A program made the position numbers and the translations under genes. Below, piece by piece: positions 1 through 7,179 of a DNA stretch of 49,966 bases. The notes under the pieces are model-generated. The model ran no database searches. It saw only the letters and a list, made by a program, of their open reading frames with translations, and was not told the origin of the DNA. The first letter of the stretch is position 1, and each line of letters starts with the position of its first letter. The stretch comes from Acidimicrobiia bacterium. GTDB lineage: Bacteria > Acidobacteriota > Vicinamibacteria > Vicinamibacterales > UBA2999. The DNA is taken from assembly GCA_016871275.1 (NCBI GenBank), contig VFZG01000024.1, forward strand, positions 1-49,966, written 5' to 3'.

Positions 1-17
1 TAGTATTCGCACCCATC

Positions 18-512
18 ATGAGTCGCATGCTCGCAGCAGCTTTCCTGGTTCTGGCTCTGTCAATGAGCGGCGTCGACGCGCAGCAGGTTTCGGTCGTCGG
101 CAGCTGGAAGCTGGTGTCGTATGACACCACGACGCCGCAAGGCGTGACGACCTATCCCCTCGGCGAGGATGCAGTGGGTTTGCTGATCTACCTGCCCAGC
201 GGACGCATGTCGGTGCAGTTCATGAGGCCGAATCCAGCGAAGTTTGCCTCAGGCGACGCCTGGCGAGGCACGCTCGAAGAGGAACGGGCGGCATTCAGGG
301 GCTTCTTCGGCTACGCCGGACGCTACACCCTCGACCCGAAGCACGGTTCGGTGACGCATCACATCGAAATCTCGTCGATCCCCGACTATGTCGGCACCAA
401 CGTCATGCGCACCTTCACCATGACCGGCAATCGCATCACCCTGCGTACGCCACAGCGCGCGATGGCCGGCCAGACCTCGACGTCGACACTGATCTGGGAA
501 CGAGTCGACTGA
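18..512 (+). CDS. Secreted lipocalin-like domain protein
   Basis: A 164-residue protein with an N-terminal signal peptide (about residues 1-21, ending near VDAQQ). The mature part starts with a GSWKLVSYD motif and contains GLLIYLPSGRMSVQFMR, the pattern of the lipocalin-like beta-barrel family seen in many exported bacterial proteins of unknown ligand. It is probably periplasmic. The length suits the family and nothing looks truncated. The start is the first ATG in frame, only 17 bases from the window edge, so the promoter lies outside. It converges on the VWA gene that follows, across an octamer repeat. No enzymatic motif is visible and the ligand is unknown. Confidence 0.8.
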   Translation: MSRMLAAAFLVLALSMSGVDAQQVSVVGSWKLVSYDTTTPQGVTTYPLGEDAVGLLIYLPSGRMSVQFMRPNPAKFASGDAWRGTLEEERAAFRGFFGYAGRYTLDPKHGSVTHHIEISSIPDYVGTNVMRTFTMTGNRITLRTPQRAMAGQTSTSTLIWERVD

Positions 513-545
513 CGGCCCGACGACCCGACCGCCCGACGGCCTGAT
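513..545. repeat. Degenerate octamer tandem repeat between convergent genes
   Basis: The gap between two convergent genes is almost entirely four 8-bp units (GACGGCCC, GACGACCC, GACCGCCC, GACGGCCT). It may act as a transcription end region. It is one of several locus-specific 7-8 bp repeat tracts in this window. Confidence 0.6.
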
Positions 546-1723
546 CAAATCGCAATCAACGTCCAGATAGCAGCCCCGGTCACCGCGGTCGCGCCGAACT
601 GAATCCACAGCTCGGTTCCTTCGCGCAGGAACAAAGAGCCGACCGCGGCCAGTGCCAGTCCGGCCGCCAGGAAGCGCCAATACAACTCTTCCGTCGTGCC
701 CTCCTCGGTGGTGGTCGGCGCCTGGCGGCGTCCGGTGTCGATGATCGCGTTGGCGATGTCGCGATCCTGATCGCGATCGAGCTCGAAATACTGTCCGCCG
801 CCGGCGGCGGCGATGCGCTGCAACGATGCCCGGTCCAGCCGCGATCGGCCCGGTGACGGTTCGACGACACCGTTGACGGTGGTCTGGGGTAACTCGCCGC
901 CGCCAAGGGTGCCGACACCAATCACGTGCAGCGGCACGTGTTCGCGCGTGGCGCGCTCGATCGATCGCGCCACTTCGCCGCTCCACGACTCGCCATCCGA
1001 GATCATCACGAACAGCTTCCCGTTGATCGACGGCCCGTGCAGCTCGCGATCCTTCTCGAGCAGGCGCAATCCCCAGGCGATGCCCTGCTCGAGATTCGTG
1101 TCCCAGGTGGTGTCGTCTTCGAGTCTGAACGGCGACGTGGCGTGCAGGTGGTCGAGAAAGAAAAACACCGTGTTCGGATCACTGGTCAACCGGATCTGCG
1201 GCGTGGCGATGTGCGCGAATACGGTCAGCGCCATGCGGTCGTCGTTCCAGCTGAGGGCATCGCCCAGCAGCCGCAAGAAGTCCATTGAGCGCTGCCACCG
1301 GCTCGCGGCCACGCCAGGCGAGCCGGTCTCTCGCCACAGCTCGCCCGGATCGGGACGAGCCGAGGCCGACCCAGTCACGTCGCCGACATGCATCGATGCC
1401 GATCCGTCCTGGAGAATGACGATGTCGAGGCCGGCGCGGTTGACGACGGTGGTGAGACCTCGCGGACGGGCAATGGCGGTTGCGAAGCAGGCCGCCGACA
1501 CGATCAGGAACAGCCAGCACCACAGATCGCCTCCGAGCGCGAACCGCTCGCGGACCGGGACCGATCGCCGATCGCGCAGCCGGCGCAGGTCGGCCATGCG
1601 GCGCCCGAAGCGCCACAGCCAGAGCACCAGGAAGGCGGCCGGCAGGGCGAGGAGCCACAGGTAGTGGGGCGCCCCGAACCCGACTTGTCCTCCGAAGCTC
1701 TCGCGGAGGAGAAGGTTGTTCAT
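545..1723 (-). CDS. Membrane-anchored VWA domain protein (BatB/MxaL-like)
   Basis: A 392-residue protein with two N-terminal membrane helices (about residues 20-40 and 65-85), a von Willebrand factor A domain facing the periplasm, and C-terminal hydrophobic helices (about 345-392). The metal-ion-dependent adhesion site is intact: DGSAS near residue 107 and SDGES near 240. VWA proteins of this layout work with MoxR ATPases in envelope protein maturation (known for the family). It is the last gene of the MoxR operon and its ATG overlaps the stop of the MxaK-like gene by 4 bp. Native sequence seems to begin at FGAPHYLWLLALP; the preceding 15 or so residues are encoded by DNA similar to a short repeat element. 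The exact client is unknown. Confidence 0.85.
   Translation of the reverse strand: MNNLLLRESFGGQVGFGAPHYLWLLALPAAFLVLWLWRFGRRMADLRRLRDRRSVPVRERFALGGDLWCWLFLIVSAACFATAIARPRGLTTVVNRAGLDIVILQDGSASMHVGDVTGSASARPDPGELWRETGSPGVAASRWQRSMDFLRLLGDALSWNDDRMALTVFAHIATPQIRLTSDPNTVFFFLDHLHATSPFRLEDDTTWDTNLEQGIAWGLRLLEKDRELHGPSINGKLFVMISDGESWSGEVARSIERATREHVPLHVIGVGTLGGGELPQTTVNGVVEPSPGRSRLDRASLQRIAAAGGGQYFELDRDQDRDIANAIIDTGRRQAPTTTEEGTTEELYWRFLAAGLALAAVGSLFLREGTELWIQFGATAVTGAAIWTLIAI
1683..1716. repeat. Possible copy of a short repeat element at a gene start
   Basis: On the minus strand this stretch contains CTCCGCGAGAGCTTCGGAGG, similar to the elements at 30986-31022 and 45101-45139. It encodes the LRESFGGQ segment at the N-terminus of the VWA protein. 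Similarity is by eye and this is the weakest of the three copies. Confidence 0.35.
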
Positions 1724-2415
1724 CCCTTTCGCTCGCGCCTGCCGCCTGGCGTCGGCAGCGGCTGCGCTTCGCGATCGCCGTACTCCATCGGGGCGATCGT
1801 CTTCAGTTCCTCCGTCTTGGCGTCGGGCGGAGGCGCACCCGGGCTGCCGTGGATGGTGGCGCCGCCGGGAAGATCGCCCGACATCACCGGCCCGCCGGCA
1901 ACCGGCGGCTGCGCCACCTTGCCCTGCGAGCGCGCGACGGCGTCGCGCAGGCGAGCGACGAACTCGTAGTTGTAGGCGGCCTCCACATGGCGGGGCGCCG
2001 CTTTCAAGGCCGCCGCGTAGGCCTGCAGCACGCCATCGAGGCGCTGCGCCGCGGCGGTCCCCGCTCCGGGATCGCGCTGGTTCAGCCGGAAGGCGGCGTT
2101 CGCGGTTGCCAGCAGCACGTCCGCATCGGCCGCCTGTTGGTTGGTGTCGGCCGTGACGGCGTCGTAGCGTCCCAACCAGTACGCCACGCCGGCCTTGACA
2201 ATGCGAATGTCGTCGGACAATCGCCGCCGCTCTCCCGGCAGGTAATCCGACAGCGCGGCGCGCGGTAACCAGCTGTCCGCGTCGTCGTAGTCGAACGTCG
2301 CCACGGCTTGGCGCGCGTCAGCGACCTCGGCGGCAAGTTGCGACTCCGACCAGCTGAGCCATCCGGCCACCGCCAGGACGCCGGCAATCAATAGGCGTGT
2401 GAAGGTTGTCTTCAT
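1720..2415 (-). CDS. MxaK-like tetratricopeptide-type protein
   Basis: A 231-residue protein with one N-terminal membrane helix (about residues 8-22) and an alpha-helical body that looks like weak TPR repeats (about 35-160), followed by a Pro/Gly-rich tail. Its position between two VWA genes, downstream of MoxR, matches mxaK in methanol dehydrogenase clusters; the function of that family is poorly defined. The open frame extends further upstream, but the ATG at 2415 is chosen because it overlaps the previous stop (ATGA) and directly precedes the membrane anchor. Identification is mainly by gene order and topology, so the family name is tentative. Confidence 0.7.
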   Translation of the reverse strand: MKTTFTRLLIAGVLAVAGWLSWSESQLAAEVADARQAVATFDYDDADSWLPRAALSDYLPGERRRLSDDIRIVKAGVAYWLGRYDAVTADTNQQAADADVLLATANAAFRLNQRDPGAGTAAAQRLDGVLQAYAAALKAAPRHVEAAYNYEFVARLRDAVARSQGKVAQPPVAGGPVMSGDLPGGATIHGSPGAPPPDAKTEELKTIAPMEYGDREAQPLPTPGGRRERKG

Positions 2416-3512
2416 GGGATTCGTCCAAACCACGGCGTGCCGACCTTCAAGCCGGCCGCGCCCGTCCACAATGCAAAGGCAGCCAGCGCGAACAGCGTGA
2501 AGCGCGGCTGCTGGCTGGTGTACTGCCGGGCCGAAATCGCGCCCACCGCAACGCGATCGATGTCTTCGACGGCGGCCAGCAGCGTGGCTTCGTTCTTGGC
2601 CACGTAGTAGCGGCCGCCCGTGCGCTCGACGGCTTCGCGCCACTTGGCGTCGGGAATGCCGTCGCCAAACTCCTTGTCGTAGTTGGTGCGCACGAAGTAC
2701 AGCGGGATCTTGTTGTCGATGGCGCTCTTCAGGATGTCGTCGAGGCTGCGGCCGTGCACGATCGACGTGGTGTCTTCGCCGTCGGTGAAGATCACCATCA
2801 GGTTGCCCGACGCCTGCAGGAAGTCGAACGCCTTGAAGATCTCGATGCTCTCTTGCAGCGCGCTGGCAATCACGGTGCCGGACTCGGGGAACGCGGAGAA
2901 CTCCACCGGGTCGCCGATCAACGCCATGCTGAGCAGCAGGTTGTCGTAGTCGCTCGTGAACGGCGTGATGACGTAGGCGCGGCTGCCAAACTCCACCAGC
3001 GCCATCAGGTCGCGGTACTTGCCCTTGCGCCGAAGCTCGACGAACCGCTGCGCCGCCGCGACGGTCGTGAAGAACGCCGGCTGCACTTCATTGCGGGTGT
3101 TCAAGGTGGCGGCCTTGAACGACGTCTGCATGCTGTCCGAGGCATCGATCATGATGCTGATGCGGCGGCCTGGATACGTGACGTTCTCGGCCACCAGCGA
3201 CGAGTACGGATCGGCCACCGCCAGCAGCGCGAACGGCAGTCCCGCGGCAAACAGCAGCACCGGGATGTGCCTCGCCCAGGAGAGACGAGACGACGAGGCC
3301 ATCCCGCGGAGTAAGGCGGGAAGCACCACGTAGTGGCGGCCGGCGCGCCGCTGGATGGCGGATCGCGCCAGCAACACGAGCAGGGCGGCGGCAGCCAATC
3401 CCATCAATGCCAGCTGCGCGACATCGCGGCGCCAGTACTGCAGAGTCGCAAAATCGATGGCCTGCCATTCGCCGGCGAGACTGGCCGCGAGCGCCGTGAG
3501 CCCTTCGCCCAT
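2412..3512 (-). CDS. Membrane-anchored VWA domain protein (BatA/MxaC-like)
   Basis: A 366-residue protein with N-terminal membrane helices (about 32-50 and 82-100), a VWA domain (about 115-310) and a final hydrophobic helix (about 338-355). The metal site is complete: DASDS near residue 127 and FTDGED near 245. It is the first of two VWA proteins in this operon, as with MxaC and MxaL. It starts 3 bp after the stop of the MxaA-like gene and overlaps the MxaK-like gene by 4 bp, so translation is probably coupled. It likely acts in the inner membrane as an adaptor for the MoxR chaperone. The substrate is unknown; no methanol dehydrogenase genes lie in the window. Confidence 0.85.
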   Translation of the reverse strand: MGEGLTALAASLAGEWQAIDFATLQYWRRDVAQLALMGLAAAALLVLLARSAIQRRAGRHYVVLPALLRGMASSSRLSWARHIPVLLFAAGLPFALLAVADPYSSLVAENVTYPGRRISIMIDASDSMQTSFKAATLNTRNEVQPAFFTTVAAAQRFVELRRKGKYRDLMALVEFGSRAYVITPFTSDYDNLLLSMALIGDPVEFSAFPESGTVIASALQESIEIFKAFDFLQASGNLMVIFTDGEDTTSIVHGRSLDDILKSAIDNKIPLYFVRTNYDKEFGDGIPDAKWREAVERTGGRYYVAKNEATLLAAVEDIDRVAVGAISARQYTSQQPRFTLFALAAFALWTGAAGLKVGTPWFGRIP

Positions 3513-3515
3513 GCC

Positions 3516-4796
3516 TCAGCGACCGCCGGAGCCTCGGCGCAGACGATTGAACCAGCTGCGCTCGGCACCGACCTCCTGCGCTGCCGCGATCGCCTGCCGC
3601 ACCACGTCATCACACGTGCCGGGGGCTCGTGAGGCGTCCCGTCCGTACAACACCGCGGTCATTGACGACAGGCCGGCTTCGAGAGTCTCCAGCTGCTGCT
3701 GACGAGTCGTGGAAAACGTGCTGCCGCGCGCGCGGCGGACGCGATTCACCTCGTCTGCCGTGACGGCACTGGATGCAGTGCCGACGATCTTGCGTATCGC
3801 GCCGTGCGCGACGCGCAACCGTCCATCCGGCGTCGCGGCGCCGTTCGCCAGCGGCTTTACGCTGATCGGCTGCTCGATCGCGGCGGCAGCAACAATACGT
3901 GTCAGCGCCAGGGCGCGACCCGCCGCGTCGGAGCTCCAGCCATCGCGGACGGCCTGAGACTGAAGTTGGCTGAGCGCGCGCACCGTCTCCGCCAGGATGG
4001 CGCGGTCGGGAATGCGATCGCGCTCGCTGGCCGCCACAGTCGCCGTCGAACGCGCCAGCGGAATCAGCGCCAGCACCACCATGACGGCAGCCAGGGCGCC
4101 AAATGTCAGCGCCATGACCTGGAAGACGTTGGATCGAAAACGCAGCGTCTCAACGGCCGCGAGGCGTGCCTCGGAGGCGTCGCGAATGTCTGTCGCCTCC
4201 GCCGGCACCAGCGACAACACCTTGATCGGCATCATCGGCATCAGGTACGAGAGGTCGCGCCCTTCAAGCGTGGCGGCCGCGCCGACGCGGCTGTGCACGC
4301 GGTACGAGATCGTCAGGGGCGGGATATTGATGTCCTGCCCAATCGCATCGGGGCTGATGATGCGCAGCTGATAGTCGTATTGAAAGAAGCGCCGCGTGCC
4401 GCGACGCACATCGGGCGGATGTGTGCCGCCGAGAATCTCGAACGGCGCCATCTGGATGGCGGCCACGCCGAGCCTCGACTCGTCCGGCACGACCTGCGCG
4501 TTGTCACCTTCGTAGACCGCGCAGGTCAGCACCACGGTGAACGTCTCGCCAATCGAGACGGCCCCGGACGACGCCTGCCGCCAGCATCGAATCGGTTCCC
4601 AGCCGAGGTCGGGAATCCGGGCTTCGGGCTTCGGGCGACGGGCTCCGGATGCCGGTGAGCGATGCTCCTCATGCTGCGCCCGAGCGGCCCCGCCGCCGGT
4701 TGCGACCAGCACACACACCAAGAAGACCTGAAGTCCGGTGCCGGTAGCCCGCGGCCGGCAGTTCGCAACCCGGAGCCCGCCGAGAATCCCGCTCAT
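3516..4796 (-). CDS. MxaA/BatD-like membrane protein
   Basis: A 426-residue protein with a hydrophobic signal segment (about residues 22-40), a periplasmic beta-rich region (about 65-230) containing GETFTVVLTC and PPLTISYRV, one membrane helix (about 245-268), and a cytoplasmic helical tail to 426. This topology and its place right after MoxR and before two VWA genes fit MxaA or BatD-type proteins. The start at 4796 overlaps the MoxR stop by 4 bp; the longer open frame upstream is only the MoxR gene read out of frame. Two parts of the N-terminus, before and after the signal helix, are encoded by degenerate heptamer repeats, which suggests repeat invasion of this gene. No catalytic motif is visible. 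Confidence 0.7.
   Translation of the reverse strand: MSGILGGLRVANCRPRATGTGLQVFLVCVLVATGGGAARAQHEEHRSPASGARRPKPEARIPDLGWEPIRCWRQASSGAVSIGETFTVVLTCAVYEGDNAQVVPDESRLGVAAIQMAPFEILGGTHPPDVRRGTRRFFQYDYQLRIISPDAIGQDINIPPLTISYRVHSRVGAAATLEGRDLSYLMPMMPIKVLSLVPAEATDIRDASEARLAAVETLRFRSNVFQVMALTFGALAAVMVVLALIPLARSTATVAASERDRIPDRAILAETVRALSQLQSQAVRDGWSSDAAGRALALTRIVAAAAIEQPISVKPLANGAATPDGRLRVAHGAIRKIVGTASSAVTADEVNRVRRARGSTFSTTRQQQLETLEAGLSSMTAVLYGRDASRAPGTCDDVVRQAIAAAQEVGAERSWFNRLRRGSGGR
4611..4655. repeat. Heptamer tandem repeat inside a coding region
   Basis: Plus-strand units are CGGGCTT, CGGGCTT, CGGGCGA, CGGGCTC, CGGATGC, an imperfect 7-bp tandem repeat. It encodes the basic, Pro-rich stretch GARRPKPEAR of the MxaA-like protein, just after its signal segment. 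Confidence 0.6.
4741..4787. repeat. Second heptamer-type repeat inside the same gene
   Basis: The plus strand reads as imperfect 7-bp units such as GTAGCCC, GCGGCCG, GCAGTTC, GCAACCC, GGAGCCC. It encodes residues before the signal helix of the MxaA-like protein (VANCRPRATGTG region). Confidence 0.5.
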
Positions 4797-5848
4797 GGAA
4801 TCGGCACCTGATCGATGACGTCGGCGATGACGCGCTCGGCGGTGAGGCCGTGCGCCGCGGCATGGGGGCCGAGCCAGATGCGGTGGCCGAGGACAAACGG
4901 CGCCAGATCCTGGATGTCTTCCGGGTACACGTCGGCGCGGCCGCGCTGCAGCAACGCCCAGACCTTGGCCAGCCGGCTCCAGCAAATGATGGCGCGCGGC
5001 GAGGCACCGAGATCCACGCCGCTTTCAACCAGGTCCGACGGCGAGTGCTGACGCCAGTCGGTGTCGGTATTGTAGGGGCGCGTCGCGGCGACCAGCCGCT
5101 GGATGTAGCGGCCCAGGCGATCGTGGAGGAACACCTGTTCGTTGATCGTCGCGCGCAGCTCGATGATGCGCTGCTTGGACAGCAGCGGGTTGAGGCGCAC
5201 CTGCTTGAAGTCGAAGCTGACCAGCTTCTCCTCTTCTTCGGGCGGGAGGTAGCCAATGTTCACCATCACCGCGAAGCGATCGGTCGCGGCTTCCGACAGC
5301 GGGAACGTGCCCTGTCCGAGCTCCACCGGGTTCATCGTCGCAATGGCGAAGCTGAACGACGGCAGGTCGTAGGTGCTCTTGCCGACCGTGATGGTGCGGT
5401 CCTGGAGCGCCTCCAGGAACGCGCTCTGCGACTTCAACGGAATGCGGTTGATTTCATCGAGCAGGATCACTTCCGCCGACGCCATCGGCCCGAACTCGGT
5501 GACCAGCTGGCCGGTGGACGGATTGATCATCTGGAAGCCGACCACCTCGGTCGGCTGCAGATCGGCGCGTCCCTGCAGGCGAGCGAACTTCGCGTCGCTG
5601 ATCGCGGACAGAATGACGCCGAAGAAGGTCTTGCCGACGCCGGGTACTCCGCGCAGCAGCAGGTTGCCGGCGTTGACCTGGCGCTCGGTCCGCTTGTCGT
5701 AGGTCGTCGGGATTTCCGAGAGCAGGACGACGTTGGCTACGGCCTTGGCGGTGTCGTAGCCCACGAGCGCCTTCGAGCCTTCCGCCAGCACGGCTCGATG
5801 GAAGTCGATCGCCTCCTGGAGATCCCGGCTGAGCGCGGTCTGAATCAC
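4793..5848 (-). CDS. MoxR-family AAA+ ATPase
   Basis: A 351-residue cytoplasmic AAA+ ATPase. Walker A is GVPGVGKT (about residues 67-74), Walker B is VILLDEINR (about 130-138), and sensor 1 lies in ATMNPVE (about 170). The C-terminal lid region follows to about 345. MoxR ATPases act with VWA partners as chaperones that mature or activate envelope and metalloenzyme complexes (known for the family). The gene begins 3 bp after the stop of the M19 dipeptidase and overlaps the MxaA-like start by 4 bp, so it is within an operon. The neighbour normally expected after MoxR, a DUF58 protein, is absent. Family assignment is firm; the client is unknown. Confidence 0.92.
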   Translation of the reverse strand: MIQTALSRDLQEAIDFHRAVLAEGSKALVGYDTAKAVANVVLLSEIPTTYDKRTERQVNAGNLLLRGVPGVGKTFFGVILSAISDAKFARLQGRADLQPTEVVGFQMINPSTGQLVTEFGPMASAEVILLDEINRIPLKSQSAFLEALQDRTITVGKSTYDLPSFSFAIATMNPVELGQGTFPLSEAATDRFAVMVNIGYLPPEEEEKLVSFDFKQVRLNPLLSKQRIIELRATINEQVFLHDRLGRYIQRLVAATRPYNTDTDWRQHSPSDLVESGVDLGASPRAIICWSRLAKVWALLQRGRADVYPEDIQDLAPFVLGHRIWLGPHAAAHGLTAERVIADVIDQVPIP

Positions 5849-5851
5849 GTG

Positions 5852-7144
5852 TTACTTCTGACCCTGCTGGATCTGCTGCGCCACCTTCCTGACGTTCTCC
5901 ATCACGCGCAGCAGGTTGCCACTCCACATCTTGCCGATCTGCTCTTCGGTGTAGCCGCGGCGAACGAGTTCCAGCGTCACGTTGAAGGTCTCCTCGGCGC
6001 CGTTCCAGCCCGTCACGCCACCGCCGCCGTCGAAGTCCGACGAGATGCCGACGTGATCGAGGCCGATCTTCTTCACCAGGTAATCGATGTGATTGACGAA
6101 ATCCGCCACGGTGGCGCGCGGGTCGCCCGGTGTCTGCTTGTCGATCTCGGCCATGCGGGCGATGTACTGCTCGCGCTGCTGGGGTGTCAGCCGGCTCATC
6201 ACGCCGCCGGTGCCGGGTCCGCCGCCCTGGCCGGGCGCCGGCAGGCCGAACTCCTTGCGCAGCGCGACAATCGCCGCGGTCCGCTCCGGCGAATCGGGCC
6301 TGGACACCTTCACGTAGCTGGCAAACGCCACGGTCTGGATCACACCGCCGTTCTTCTGCAGGGCCAGCAGCTGTTCGTCATCCATGTTGCGGCTGTGATT
6401 GGCCAGGGCGCGGGCCGCCGAGTGCGAGGCAATCACCGGCGCCTTCGACAGCGCCATCGCCTGCATGTTGGCGGCCTTCGACGGATGAGAGACATCGACC
6501 ATGATGCCCCAGCGGTTCATCTCGGCAATCGCCTGCCGGCCCAGCTCGCTGAGTCCGTTGTGCTGCCACTGGCCGTCGCGCTCACCGGTGTTGGAGTCGG
6601 CGAGCTGGCTGTGGCCGTTGTGCGCCAGCGACATGTAGCGGCCGCCGCGGTCGTAGAACTCCTTCACGCGCGTGATATCGGTGCCGAGCGGATACGCGTT
6701 CTCGATGCCGATCAACGCGACCTTCTTGCCCGACTTCGCGATCCGCCGCACATCGTCTGCCGCCAGCGCCAGCTCGACCTCGTTGGGCGCGAGTTCCTTG
6801 GTGAGGTGATGAATCGCATCGAACTTTGCGACCGCCTGCTTGTAGGCGGCGGCGTATCCCTGGTCGGTTTGTGGTCCCTGGCCAACGTAGACGATAAAGA
6901 ACGCGGCGTCGAGGCCGCCTTCCTTCATCTTGGGCAGGTTGACCTGGGTCTCGAGACGCTGCGTGTAGTTTCTCTGGCGCGTGAAATTGTCGGGATTGAT
7001 GTCGGCGTGGGTATCGAGCGTGATCACCCGATCGTGAATCGCCCTGGCCCGTTGAATCAGCGCGGCGTCGGGAGCACCCTGGGCCAGCGGCCGGGCGGCG
7101 GCAACGGCAAGGATGACGAGGAGGAAGAGGTATCGATGGATCAT
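5852..7144 (-). CDS. Secreted membrane-type dipeptidase, peptidase family M19
   Basis: A 430-residue zinc dipeptidase with a signal peptide (about 1-21). The metal-binding pattern of the renal dipeptidase family is visible: TLDTHADIN near residue 43, GIENAY near 145, DVSHPSKAA near 215 and ASHSAARALANH near 240. The enzymes cleave dipeptides, including some with D-residues, in the periplasm. It starts 35 bp after the stop of the VWFA gene and ends 3 bp before MoxR, so it appears to be in the same transcription unit. A role in trimming peptides from the envelope would fit but is inference. An insertion rich in Gly and Pro lies at about 300-325. Confidence 0.9.
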   Translation of the reverse strand: MIHRYLFLLVILAVAAARPLAQGAPDAALIQRARAIHDRVITLDTHADINPDNFTRQRNYTQRLETQVNLPKMKEGGLDAAFFIVYVGQGPQTDQGYAAAYKQAVAKFDAIHHLTKELAPNEVELALAADDVRRIAKSGKKVALIGIENAYPLGTDITRVKEFYDRGGRYMSLAHNGHSQLADSNTGERDGQWQHNGLSELGRQAIAEMNRWGIMVDVSHPSKAANMQAMALSKAPVIASHSAARALANHSRNMDDEQLLALQKNGGVIQTVAFASYVKVSRPDSPERTAAIVALRKEFGLPAPGQGGGPGTGGVMSRLTPQQREQYIARMAEIDKQTPGDPRATVADFVNHIDYLVKKIGLDHVGISSDFDGGGGVTGWNGAEETFNVTLELVRRGYTEEQIGKMWSGNLLRVMENVRKVAQQIQQGQK

Positions 7145-7179
7145 GGTGCGCCGATCCTATCGCGAAAGGTGCGGACGCC

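Noticed and set aside
1720-2643. Longer version of the MxaK-like gene starting at 2643
   Set aside because: The first 76 codons are the out-of-frame VWA gene; the ATG at 2415 sits in an ATGA overlap and directly precedes the membrane helix.
545-7144. Naming the MoxR operon as mxa genes for methanol oxidation
   Set aside because: No mxaF, xoxF, mxaJ, mxaG or DUF58 gene is present in the window; only the order of accessory genes is alike, so no gene symbols were given.
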